Below are positions 44,815 through 54,800 of a stretch of 64,000 bases of DNA, piece after piece (the stretch's first letter is position 1; the number at the start of each line of letters is the position of its first letter). The notes beneath the pieces are model-generated. The model did not search any database. It was not told where the DNA came from and saw only the letters and a list, made by a program, of their open reading frames with translations. The stretch is from MWEH01 sp035409945 (GTDB lineage Bacteria; Bacillota; Clostridia; Christensenellales; DTU072): assembly GCA_035409945.1 (NCBI GenBank), contig DAONQC010000002.1, forward strand, positions 1 to 64,000. The letters are read 5' to 3'. The translations under genes were made by a program, and so were the position numbers.

Positions 44815-47800
44815 ATGAACAAGGCTAATTTTATTCACTTACACGTGCATACCGAATACAGTATTCTTGATGGTGCTGCCCCAATATCAAGGCTAGTGGA
44901 AACTGCTGCAAAAATGGGGATGGAAGCAATTGCAATGACCGATCATGGTGGAATGTATGGTGCTATAAAATTTTATGAAAAATGTAAGGAAAAAAATATT
45001 AACCCAATAATCGGATGTGAGGTATATATTACTGAAAACCGGTTTAGTAGAGAAATTGAATCAAGATGGGATAAATCGCCCTCCCACCTTGTACTTTTAG
45101 CCAAAAATAATATTGGATATAAAAATCTATCGCATCTAAGTTCACTAGGCTTCACCGAGGGATTTTTTTACAAACCACGTATTGATCTAGAAATACTTAG
45201 AAAATATTCCGAAGGTTTAATCTGTTTATCCGCTTGTATTTCGGGGACTATTCCAAGGTTACTGCTTTCTGGAGATTATAAAGGGGCAAAGGAACATGCT
45301 AAAGAACTAAAAGATATTTTTGGGGATGATTTTTATATCGAACTACAAGACCACGGTCTTTTAGATGAAAAACAAGCAAACAAACTACTTTATCAACTAG
45401 CTCAAGAATTAAACATTAAGTGCGTAGCTACAAACGATATGCACTACATCAATAAAGATGATGCGGATATGCATGATGTGCTTTTATGTATTCAAACGGG
45501 AACAACTATAGATGACCCCGATCGTATGCGTTTCCCTAATAGTGAGTTTTACATGAAAACTCCGGAAGAGATGCAAAAACTTTTTAGCTGGTGTCCTGAA
45601 GCTATCACTAATACTTTAGAAATTGCAAGGAAATGTAATGTTACATTCGCATTCAGAGAATATCAGATACCTGACTATATATGCCCTGACGGACTCTCAT
45701 CTGCGGACTATCTAACTAAATTAACAATGGATGGATTAAAACGGCGTTATGGTAAAAACATTACTGAAGAACATTATGAAAGAGCAAACACTGAATTATC
45801 TACAATAATATCTCTAGGATTTGCTGACTATTATTTAATCGTATGGGATTTCATTTTTTGGGCTAGACAACATGACATACCCGTTGGACCTGGTCGAGGC
45901 AGCGGTGTAGGAAGTATTGTAGCTTACGCTATTGGTATAACTAATGTCGATCCCATTAAATATAACTTACTATTTGAAAGATTTTTAAATAAAGATCGTG
46001 TATCAATGCCAGACTTTGACATAGATTTTTGTTTCGATAGAAGGGATGAAGTTGTTGAATACACAAAACAAAAATACGGAGAAGATCATATAAGTCAAAT
46101 AATTACATTTGGTACCATGCAGAAAAAAGCGGCAATTTTAGATGTAGGTAGAGTTTATAATGTACCATATGACGAACGAGCCAAAATAACAAAAGAAATA
46201 CCATTTTTTGGGGCAAATGATAAAAAAGTTAAAATTAATGACCTGTTAAATCCTGCGTCTGAATATGCACAACATGCTTTAATTGAGCAGTATAAAAGTA
46301 ACGAAACTTATAAAAAGATACTAGATATTGCCATAAAAATTGAAGGTATGCCTAGAAACACCTCCGTCCACCCTGCTGGCGTTGTCATATATAAATACCC
46401 TGCCCTTGATACTATACCTCTCGCCATAAGTAAAGATAAAAATGTTACAACACAATTTGAAATGGGAGAGGTCGAGCGACTGGGACTACTGAAGATGGAC
46501 TTTTTAGCTTTGATGACATTAACAGACATCAAACGTGCACACGATTTAGTATTACAACGTACTGGTAACGATATTAATTTTGATGAATTAGGATATGATG
46601 ATCCAAATGTTTACGAGATGATCGGCAGAGGAGATACTGATGCAGTATTCCAACTTGAAGGTGGAGGCATGAAGAGTTTTATGTCCGACTTCAAACCTAA
46701 AAATCTGGAAGATATTATAGCTGGAATTTCTATTTATAGACCAGGGCCTATGGACAATAAAGATGTCTTTTTGAAAAATAGAGCTAATCCTGAAAACATA
46801 CAATATAAACACCCTGCGCTCGCTTCAATATTAGATGTCACAAGTGGAATAATGATTTACCAAGAACAAGCTATGATGGTAGCAAGAAAACTTGCTGGAT
46901 ACACCATGACGCAAGCAGATAATTTAAGAGCAATTTTCAGCAAGAAAAAAGTAGATAAATTACCTGCTGAAAAAGAAAAGTTTATATATGGGCTACGTGA
47001 TAAAAACGGGAATTATATCTTAGATGCGGAAGGAAATCCTGTTGTGAAGGGATGTATCGCAAATGGAATTAGCGAAAAAACTGCTGAAGAAATTTTTGAC
47101 GACATGAAGAGCTTTGCACACTATGCATTTAATAAATCTCACGCAGCTGCATACGCTGTTCTTAGTTATATAACAGCTTACTATAAGTACTACTATCCAG
47201 TAGAATTTATGGCAGCAGTTGTCAATGATCGTATGGACAAACCTGATGATATTAAAAAGTATATGGCAGTCCTAAAGAACATGCAAATTAAGGTACTTCC
47301 ACCTGACATAAATAAATCAAGCACTAATTTTACTACTGAAGGAGCAAATATTCGATATGGTCTTGGATGTATTAAAAATATCGGAAAAGTCGCCGTCGAG
47401 GATTATGTAATATCCGAAAGAAATAAAAACGGTCCCTTCACTTCTTTTTACGATTTTGTTTCAAGAGTAGACTCAAGGTTTTTAAATAAAAAGTTTTTAG
47501 AAAGTCTTATTTTCGCTGGTGCTTTTGATTGTTTTGAACAAAACAGAGCTACACTTATGTCAAACTATAAATTACTACTTGATAGAATTATCGAAGACAA
47601 AAAAGCACATGAAAGCGGACAAGTTAGTATGTTCTCCATACTCGGCTTAAATACAGAGAAGTCTTTTGAATACCTTGACCAAAAAGAATATAATACAAAA
47701 TACAAGCTTACAAAAGAAAAAGAAATGCTTAAAATGTATCTTACTGGTCACCCTCTTGCTGAATTAGAAGATAGGTTTATGACATATACGTTTAACACAT

Positions 47801-48423
47801 CTATGGTTCCAAAGCCTACAGAAGGCGGGGAAAGTGAAGATAATGTCTCAGCGGATGATAATGACGATGAATTCTCAACAGAGAGCAACGCTTCTCAAGC
47901 ACCCGCAGAAAATGTACTCGTTACTTTTGGCGGTATAGTAACATCGGTAAATAGGCGTCAAACTAAAACAAAACAAAACATGGCTGTAGTTGTAATTGAA
48001 GACTACTATGACCAAATTGAGGTATTGTTTTTCAATCGCACGTATGAAAAAGCCAAGGAACTACTAGTAGAAGACAACATCATTGAAATTACTGGAAGGT
48101 TTTCTATGAAGGAAGGTAACCCTATAATATATGCACAATCAGCAAGCCCTATTATATATGAATCTAAATCTGAGAGCACGCTCCCGACAAAAAAAATTGC
48201 CGATCAAGCACTATGCTTTTTACTTACACAAGAAACGCAAGAAAAATACGATCAGATTGAAAAGATGCTTTCAAGAATTTCAGGCCCCTATCCAGTTTAT
48301 ATTCAATTTGACTCACTAATGTATAATACTGGCATAAAAGTAAATGATTTAGACGAAGCAAGAATTATGATAGGTAACGTTTTGGGTCCCCATAATGTTA
48401 TTCTTGGTAACTTCAACAAGTAA
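44815..48423 (+). CDS. dnaE: DNA polymerase III subunit alpha, DnaE
   Basis: 1,202 residues. The PHP domain begins FIHLHVHTEYSILDGA. The polymerase core has GPGRGSGVGSIVAYAIGIT and SMPDFDIDF with the catalytic aspartates. Later come the fingers GISIYRPGPMDNKDVFL, a tandem helix-hairpin-helix region and a C-terminal OB fold (VTFGGIVTSVNRRQTKTKQNM). It is the DnaE-type rather than PolC-type alpha subunit; Bacillota usually carry both, and only this one is here. The ribosome site is GAGGA. A strong bidirectional terminator follows. Confidence 0.97.
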   Translation: MNKANFIHLHVHTEYSILDGAAPISRLVETAAKMGMEAIAMTDHGGMYGAIKFYEKCKEKNINPIIGCEVYITENRFSREIESRWDKSPSHLVLLAKNNIGYKNLSHLSSLGFTEGFFYKPRIDLEILRKYSEGLICLSACISGTIPRLLLSGDYKGAKEHAKELKDIFGDDFYIELQDHGLLDEKQANKLLYQLAQELNIKCVATNDMHYINKDDADMHDVLLCIQTGTTIDDPDRMRFPNSEFYMKTPEEMQKLFSWCPEAITNTLEIARKCNVTFAFREYQIPDYICPDGLSSADYLTKLTMDGLKRRYGKNITEEHYERANTELSTIISLGFADYYLIVWDFIFWARQHDIPVGPGRGSGVGSIVAYAIGITNVDPIKYNLLFERFLNKDRVSMPDFDIDFCFDRRDEVVEYTKQKYGEDHISQIITFGTMQKKAAILDVGRVYNVPYDERAKITKEIPFFGANDKKVKINDLLNPASEYAQHALIEQYKSNETYKKILDIAIKIEGMPRNTSVHPAGVVIYKYPALDTIPLAISKDKNVTTQFEMGEVERLGLLKMDFLALMTLTDIKRAHDLVLQRTGNDINFDELGYDDPNVYEMIGRGDTDAVFQLEGGGMKSFMSDFKPKNLEDIIAGISIYRPGPMDNKDVFLKNRANPENIQYKHPALASILDVTSGIMIYQEQAMMVARKLAGYTMTQADNLRAIFSKKKVDKLPAEKEKFIYGLRDKNGNYILDAEGNPVVKGCIANGISEKTAEEIFDDMKSFAHYAFNKSHAAAYAVLSYITAYYKYYYPVEFMAAVVNDRMDKPDDIKKYMAVLKNMQIKVLPPDINKSSTNFTTEGANIRYGLGCIKNIGKVAVEDYVISERNKNGPFTSFYDFVSRVDSRFLNKKFLESLIFAGAFDCFEQNRATLMSNYKLLLDRIIEDKKAHESGQVSMFSILGLNTEKSFEYLDQKEYNTKYKLTKEKEMLKMYLTGHPLAELEDRFMTYTFNTSMVPKPTEGGESEDNVSADDNDDEFSTESNASQAPAENVLVTFGGIVTSVNRRQTKTKQNMAVVVIEDYYDQIEVLFFNRTYEKAKELLVEDNIIEITGRFSMKEGNPIIYAQSASPIIYESKSESTLPTKKIADQALCFLLTQETQEKYDQIEKMLSRISGPYPVYIQFDSLMYNTGIKVNDLDEARIMIGNVLGPHNVILGNFNK

Positions 48424-48454
48424 AACAAGGAACATTCTGGTTAATTGCCACATA

Positions 48455-48492
48455 AAAAAGCAAGTTCAAAAACACCTGAACTTGCTTTTAAT
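48455..48492. terminator. bidirectional terminator between dnaE and the HAD gene
   Basis: AAGCAAGTTCA (48459-48469) and TGAACTTGCTT (48477-48487) form a perfect 11-bp stem. T-runs lie on both strands, so it can stop dnaE transcripts (+) and HAD transcripts (-). Confidence 0.92.
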
Positions 48493-48524
48493 TTTACCCG
48501 CCCATATTGCCCTTGGGATTTTCA

Positions 48525-49337
48525 TCAGCTGCTTAGGCCGTACTTGTTTATTATGAATGCAAGTCCGTTTTCATCACAAGGCGGTGCAATGACTTTAGCA
48601 GATTGTTTAGCTAATGCATCTCCGTTTTCCATAGCGACACCAAGCCCAGCGTACTCTATCATAGGAATGTCGCTTAGTCCATCACCAATACAAATAATTT
48701 CTTCTTTTTTAAACCCATGTCTATTAGCATAACTAGCTACGGCTTTCCCTTTATCTATATCATTTGCAACAATTTCAACAAGCGTAGGTTTAGATCTGTT
48801 TATCGTTAACATATCACCAAATTTATTTCTTACCTCATTTAGTACTATTGGGCTTTGACTCATTTCAAGTATTACCATAATTTTTAGTGGGCTAATGCTA
48901 TTTTCTCTTACAAATGAAGATAGTTTTATCCCTGCTTCTTTCATCGTTACACCTGAAAATATTTCATAATGTCTAGAATACTCGTTAGCTTTTTCCACCC
49001 AAAAATACCCACCATTATAGAGTTGATAATACCATCCGTTTTTTTCTAAAAATAAGCATACCTTTTCAGCAATATTTTGATTAATTGTGTTAGTAAACAA
49101 TACTTTACCACTTTCAATATCTGCTACTTCTGCTCCTTGGTATCCCATTATTTCGCCTTTTAATCCTAACTTTCTAGCATAAGGTAAAATACTTTCAGTC
49201 ATTCTTCCCGTACAAAATATAAATGCACCTCCTGCTTGTATGTAACTAAGGATAGCCTTTTTATTATCATCGCTTATAACCAAGTCTTTACCAACGGTCG
49301 TATCATCAAAATCTGCCACTATTAATTTGTATTTCAT
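48525..49337 (-). CDS. Cof-type HAD-superfamily phosphatase
   Basis: 270 residues. Motif I is VADFDDTTVGKD, where the usual DLDGTL is slightly altered (DFDDT), with both aspartates kept. Motif II is FCTGR and motifs III/IV are KGKAVA and GDGLSDIPMIEYAG. Cof-type enzymes dephosphorylate sugar phosphates and cofactors such as FMN; the substrate cannot be assigned. The SD AAGGAGTTGG precedes the ATG. Two broken copies of its own 5' end lie upstream. Confidence 0.93.
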   Translation of the reverse strand: MKYKLIVADFDDTTVGKDLVISDDNKKAILSYIQAGGAFIFCTGRMTESILPYARKLGLKGEIMGYQGAEVADIESGKVLFTNTINQNIAEKVCLFLEKNGWYYQLYNGGYFWVEKANEYSRHYEIFSGVTMKEAGIKLSSFVRENSISPLKIMVILEMSQSPIVLNEVRNKFGDMLTINRSKPTLVEIVANDIDKGKAVASYANRHGFKKEEIICIGDGLSDIPMIEYAGLGVAMENGDALAKQSAKVIAPPCDENGLAFIINKYGLSS

Positions 49338-49567
49338 AAATCCAACTCCTTATAATTATCAACACGTTTTTCTACATCAACTGTAACTAAATCTTTACTA
49401 ACGGATGTATATTATCAAAACCTGCAACCTATCAACTCAACTCCTTATAATCAGCAATTCGTTTTTTCTATATCAGTTGTAACTAAATCTTTACTGACTG
49501 CTGTATCATCAGAATCTGCCACTATCAATTTGTATTTTGTAAATTTAACTCCTTATTATTACCAACA
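49338..49567 (-). repeat. two decayed copies of the HAD gene 5' end
   Basis: The segment upstream of the HAD gene contains two earlier copies of its ribosome site and first codons, with spacing of 94 and 108 bases. The distal copy (~49,455-49,555) keeps AAGGAG and reads TKYKLIVADSDDTAVSKDL, against MKYKLIVADFDDTTVGKDL in the gene. Its start codon has become ACA. The proximal copy (~49,360-49,450) is more broken. Confidence 0.88.
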
Positions 49568-51388
49568 CTAAATGTTTTCGCCTTCAAAAAATTTTAATAT
49601 ACTTTCGGCATTTTCTTTAGTTATCAGTGGAACTTCCATTAACTCATCAACACTTGCTGTTTTAATTGCATCCATTGTTTTAAAATGTTCAAGTAAAGCT
49701 ATAGCTTTTTTATCGCCTATCCCTTTTATTTCTCTAAGAGAGGATTTAAACATACTATCTTCCCTCAACACCCTATGATAGTTTATGGCAAACCTATGTG
49801 CTTCATCTCTAATCCTTTGGCATAACTTTAACGCAGGATTATCACGGTTTAGTATTATGGGAGTTTTTTCTAATGGCACAAAAATGTGCTCTTCTTTTTC
49901 GGCAAGCGATATTACATCTAGTCCTTCTTCTTGTAACAAGTCATAAACTGCCCCTAGTTGCCCTTTGCCACCATCTATTATAACTAAGTCAGGTCTGGAA
50001 CTGAAACTCACATCATCGCTGCTTAAAGCGGCTATACGGCGAGATATAACTTCTCTAAGAGAACTATAATCATCGCTTTTTAGTACCGTCTTAACTTTAA
50101 ACATCCTATAATGTTTTTTAAAGGGTTCGCCGTTAATAAATACAGACATGCTTGCTACTTGATTTGTCCCACTAATGTTTGAAATATCAAAACACTCTAT
50201 GCGCTGTAAATTCTTCTTTAAACTTAAAATATCTGCAAGTAATAACACTGCTCCCTTTGTCATCTCATCTTTGTTTTTAATTTGAGCTATACTTTTTTGC
50301 AAATATTCCTTTGCATTATTTAATGAAATATCAACAAGTTTTTTGTTATTACCTATTTTAGGTATTGATATTGAAACCTTAGAGCCTTTCTTCTCACTTA
50401 AAAAACTTTCTAATTCTACAGAAAAATCAAATTCTTTAGACAAAAGTATTTTTTCTGCTATTATCGGATTGATGTCATAGTACTGCATTATATAACTACT
50501 AAGCACATCGCTTTCCTCACCAGCTTCAAGTACTGGCTTGTTATATGAACCTATGACATTCCCCGAACGAACCAGTAGTATGTTGATACAGCCATATGTT
50601 TCATCTTTAACATATGTAAATACATCCGCATTTAACACGTTGGGTAAGTTTATATATTGTTTTCTAGTTAAATTGTCTAAAAGTTGTAAATAGTCCCTAT
50701 ATGTGATAGCTAGTTCAAACTCTTCTTTCTCTACTGCACTTTGCATCTTTTCAGTTAAAATGTTTTTTGCATTGGACACATCGCCTGAAAGAAGCTGTAT
50801 AACATCTTTTATGTGCTTTTGATACCCTTGTTTTGTAACATTATTAACGCAAGGACCTAAGCACCTATTTAAATGGTACTCTAAACAAACTTTTTTACCC
50901 CTTGGGTTCTTTCCACGACAACTTCTAATTGGGAAAAGATTATGTATTAAATCTAAAAGCTTTTGCGAAGACACACCAAGCAAATATGGTCCAAAATACT
51001 TACCACCCTTTTTAACCTTTCGCACTATCTCAATTGTTGGATATGTTTCTTCTATATTAATTTTTATGTATGGATAGGTCTTATCATCTTTTAATAATAT
51101 GTTATAGTATGGCTTATGTAACTTAATTAGATTGTTTTCTAATACTAGTGCCTCTAACTCAGTTGGCGTTATTATATACTCAAAATCGCGTATTTGGGAC
51201 ACTAAAGATGCAGTTTTCGCATTTTTATCGCTATTATTAAAATATTGTTTTACTCTGTTTTTTAGGTTTTTTGCTTTGCCGATATATATAATCTTTTTGT
51301 TTTCATCAAGCATTAAGTATACCCCACTAGATGTAGGGAGTAACTTTAACTTATTTTCAATTAGATTATTATTTTGTTCCATACTCAT
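49568..51388 (-). CDS. uvrC: excinuclease ABC subunit C
   Basis: About 606 residues. The GIY-YIG nuclease domain is SSGVYLMLDENKKIIYIGKA. A cysteine cluster (CRGKNPRGKKVC, CLGPC), the UVR motif (EKEEFELAITYRDYLQLL), the RNase H-like second nuclease (FDISNISGTNQVASM; DLVIIDGGKGQL) and two helix-hairpin-helix motifs at the end (LREIKGIGDKKAIALLEHF) complete it. UvrC makes both incisions in nucleotide excision repair, in which PcrA/UvrD removes the oligomer. The start is uncertain: TTG 51403, ATG 51388 and ATG 51382 are in frame and none has a good ribosome site. I give 51388. Confidence 0.94.
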   Translation of the reverse strand: MSMEQNNNLIENKLKLLPTSSGVYLMLDENKKIIYIGKAKNLKNRVKQYFNNSDKNAKTASLVSQIRDFEYIITPTELEALVLENNLIKLHKPYYNILLKDDKTYPYIKINIEETYPTIEIVRKVKKGGKYFGPYLLGVSSQKLLDLIHNLFPIRSCRGKNPRGKKVCLEYHLNRCLGPCVNNVTKQGYQKHIKDVIQLLSGDVSNAKNILTEKMQSAVEKEEFELAITYRDYLQLLDNLTRKQYINLPNVLNADVFTYVKDETYGCINILLVRSGNVIGSYNKPVLEAGEESDVLSSYIMQYYDINPIIAEKILLSKEFDFSVELESFLSEKKGSKVSISIPKIGNNKKLVDISLNNAKEYLQKSIAQIKNKDEMTKGAVLLLADILSLKKNLQRIECFDISNISGTNQVASMSVFINGEPFKKHYRMFKVKTVLKSDDYSSLREVISRRIAALSSDDVSFSSRPDLVIIDGGKGQLGAVYDLLQEEGLDVISLAEKEEHIFVPLEKTPIILNRDNPALKLCQRIRDEAHRFAINYHRVLREDSMFKSSLREIKGIGDKKAIALLEHFKTMDAIKTASVDELMEVPLITKENAESILKFFEGENI

Positions 51389-51403
51389 ATTAAACTTAAA
51401 CAA

Positions 51404-51650
51404 TCTTATTATTACATATATCTAACTATAATTTTACCATACGTTTTTAAGACAAACTTTTAGTTTTAAAAATGTTTAGTAGTAACAATCCATAGTAAGA
51501 CCAGTGTAACTTTTAGTTTCAACATTAACTCTAGCAATAGATAATATTACTAACTAAAGGCAGTTTCAAATTTATAGACTGCCAGAAGCACTTTAGGTTT
51601 GGTTAGCTCTTGGCAGTATAGTATTTAAATGACTATTTTTATCTAAACAC
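51404..51650. other. uvrC-tRNA spacer with an inverted repeat
   Basis: ACTGCCA at about 51,579-51,585 pairs with TGGCAGT at about 51,611-51,617. It lies between the divergent uvrC and tRNA genes. No gene was seen. Confidence 0.35.
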
Positions 51651-51679
51651 TTGCCAGTATATTCTCATCGTGATATACT
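51651..51679 (+). promoter_or_regulatory. tRNA-Glu promoter
   Basis: TTGCCA (51651-51656), a 17-base spacer and TATACT (51674-51679), 15 bases before the mature tRNA. Confidence 0.75.
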
Positions 51680-51693
51680 TATTTCGCTTATTT

Positions 51694-51768
51694 GCCCTCA
51701 TAGTCTAATGGTTAGGACGCTGGCCTCTCACGCCGGTAATAGGGGTTCGAATCCCCTTGGGGGTACCA
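51694..51768 (+). tRNA. tRNA-Glu (anticodon CUC)
   Basis: A 75-base cloverleaf. The acceptor GCCCTCA pairs with TGGGGGT (two G-U pairs). The D-arm is GTCT/GGAC, the anticodon stem CTGGC/GCCGG has the loop CTCTCAC (anticodon CTC, reading GAG), and the T-arm is AGGGG/CCCCT with TTCGAAT. CCA is encoded. This is the rarer glutamate isoacceptor; a UUC tRNA is expected elsewhere. Confidence 0.95.
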
Positions 51769-51797
51769 CCCAAGATATTATAGTTTTTTTATAAAAC

Positions 51798-51833
51798 TTA
51801 TGCCATTTTTTTTAAATGGCATTTTTTATTTTA
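51798..51833 (+). terminator. terminator after tRNA-Glu
   Basis: TGCCATTT (51801-51808) and AAATGGCA (51814-51821) form a stem followed by TTTTTATTTT. The same hairpin lies 50 bases past the end of the converging giant gene and may serve it too. Confidence 0.85.
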
Positions 51834-51873
51834 TGGCTTATTAAACCCTTAATCACTACCGATAATATACTTA

Positions 51874-54800
51874 CTATACGGCAGGATCTTGAGTATCTAC
51901 CAAACTAGCTGTTTCAAAAGAATTTGGCCCTATATAACTTGAATAGTCATTTAATTTAATCTTTGCATTTGTTATCTTAATTTGGCTGGAGTTATATGTA
52001 TTTAAAAATTGAGGGTAATGACCAAATGCATTTTCATCATTATCAACTGGAGATGAGGTTGGTTGGGTAATTACGCCTTGATATTTTGTGCCTGTGGTAA
52101 CCCCACCGGTTCTATACCAACCTATACCAGAATTATAATATGGGAAGTACACAGTTTGGCCTTCTAAATTATCTATATACACTGTTGCTTTACCGTAATG
52201 TATCATAAGCTTATTAAACTCATCTGCTTGTTTAGTTAGCGTGAGACCTCCTGATACGACATTAAAGCCCGTTTCGGCAGTAGTAGAATGCCTTACCCTA
52301 TCAAATACGAATCTTATCTTATGGTTCGCATTTACATTTAATAGTCCTCCAGCAGGTATCGCTAGTGGTTGTGCTAAATAGTCAATTTCATCAATGTAGA
52401 ACATAAAGTTTAGATTGGTTCCATCATACACTAACTTCATACCCTTATTAAAATCTCCATATATGCCTTCGCCTTGTCCGACTACGTGCCATTCCCAAGC
52501 ACCACTTGATGCTGATATAGTTTCATAATCTAGATATGCGTTCTCATACTTAGATAATATTGGTGTGCCTATACCATTAGATTGCTTAATGGTTTTTTCT
52601 GTTAATGTTGCATCTACCTCTACTCCAGAGGAATTTCTCATGACAAAAGTGTCGTTTACTAAGTAGTCACTATTATAATTATTATTTTTATTTATGTTAG
52701 CATTATATAAATTAACCTTAAATGTTTTGTCTGCACTAATACTTATGCCATTATCAGTTTCAGCAACGGGCATTAACCAAATAGGACTTAATATATCTTG
52801 CTCTTTCGAAGGATTTTGATAAGTTACTGCTGGGGTCGCATGTTCTGCAACAAATGCGTTATTTATATACTGGTCTAAAATTGATACACCATCTCTTAAT
52901 ACTCTAACTGTCAATCCATCACTACCCTTTCTTAAATTCAAGTTAGTATTACCGCCATACTGTTTAATATCATCTCTATCTAGATAGATTCCAAATGTAT
53001 AAAGCGCACCATCATTAAAGTCAACGTCGGTTAGATCGGGTAGTGAGATTGCAAATTGCTGACGATTTATAATACCAGTAGTTATCCTATTTGCAAACAC
53101 TAATCTACCTGTAAATTTATGCGAGTACACTCCAGCTGATTCTGTAGTCTCTTTATCTAAAATCAATGATATTCCTCTATAAGTTGCTTGGCTATCATCT
53201 ACAAAATATGTAGCTCCTTGCATAAACATATTAATAGCAAATTTGCTTGTTCCTTGTATCGGCGTGTATGTATCTGCAGTTGTTTCATAAAATACTTCTT
53301 CGAAACTCATTGTAAATTCCATACTTCTTACAAGAGGTGCATGCCTTAATCCCGGCTCTGCAGTTCCATACTGAGTTAATGTATATTTGGTTCGTTCTGC
53401 CGAATCGGAAGTGCCTACAGGGTTGGTAACAGGAGGAGTGCCTTCAAACTCTCTCTCAGTATAGAACATCATAGCCCCGCCATTTGCGGCTATTTCATCA
53501 GTAGTATTTTCTTTTATTAGTGTAAACTCATAAGGCTCAAAATCAACAAGTACGGGAATTTTTTCGCTACAAATGAGTGTAGTTGTATTATCATACGCAT
53601 AGACTTCAAGCTGGCTAGCTCCTACTCCAAATGTAAGAGTTGCAAGCTCATCTGTGATTTCATCATCAAAGCCAATTTCTTTTGCAAGTACACCATTTAT
53701 GTAATACTTAAACACTTGGCTAATTGCATTAGGTTTATATGGCGAAAACACCTTTCTTATATCTATTGTGGCACTAGTCTTTTTATTATCTCTTAGCACA
53801 AAATGGAAACCGCTATCACCTTTCCCATATCCACCATCTAAATCAACATTTATTCTCTTAATTACGGTTGCGAAGTTATCATAATAGCCTTGCTCGACGT
53901 AGGTGTAATATCTCAAATATGCGTTTGTATTTGCTAGTACAAATCCTACATCAGACTGTTCGGCAATTGGATTTGTAGAACCACTTAATAACCCAACTCC
54001 TAAATCTTGTACATTAATAATCGCGCTGGTTTTATAGTCATATGTCAAACTAAGCGTCCCTAGTCTCTTATCAAATGACACCATTATATCGTGTGTAAAG
54101 CCATCGAAAATATTTAAGCCGTTAATATTTAGTACTGCTTCACCAATAGGTGCGTTTTCTTTATACACCACTACTTTAGCAGAACCATAACCACCCTTTT
54201 CAAATACTAAACTGATATAGTTGCCAGATATTATTGTTCCGTTTATAACAAACTTAACCGAGTAATCTTGCGCCCAGTTAACTGGTACTACTCTTATAGA
54301 TGTTTCGAATCTATCGTACCGAGCAACTCCAGAAGTACTTAAATGCGTCCCTGGTGTGAATATCCCTGTATGGAAAGCGGGAACAAAAACTGCGTCAAGT
54401 CTATCAGTTGTCTCGTCATAAACTCTTATCGGAATGTCCGTAATAAGTTCTTTATTTGCAACTTCTATAACACCTGCACTTGCAGTACCCCTACTTTCTG
54501 TAAGTGTGTGGGTCGTATTATCTTCTAGTGTTACGGTTAGTGATGCGGCGGCTAATTCTTTGAATAAAGCGTATTTATCACTATATTTAAGCTTTAAATA
54601 GTAGTTTTGATTGGTATTGTTAGAACCGCTTTCATTAAATGTTCCCGATTCTTTTGTAATTTTACTACAACTGCCATATGTTAGTATTTCTTTAGTCTTA
54701 TCTGAAATATGACCTAAAAATGTATCTACTTTTTTAGCTTCTACCTTTATTAATCCATCCATGTTTGGTTGATTGGAATTTAAGATTACATTGTTTGTAG

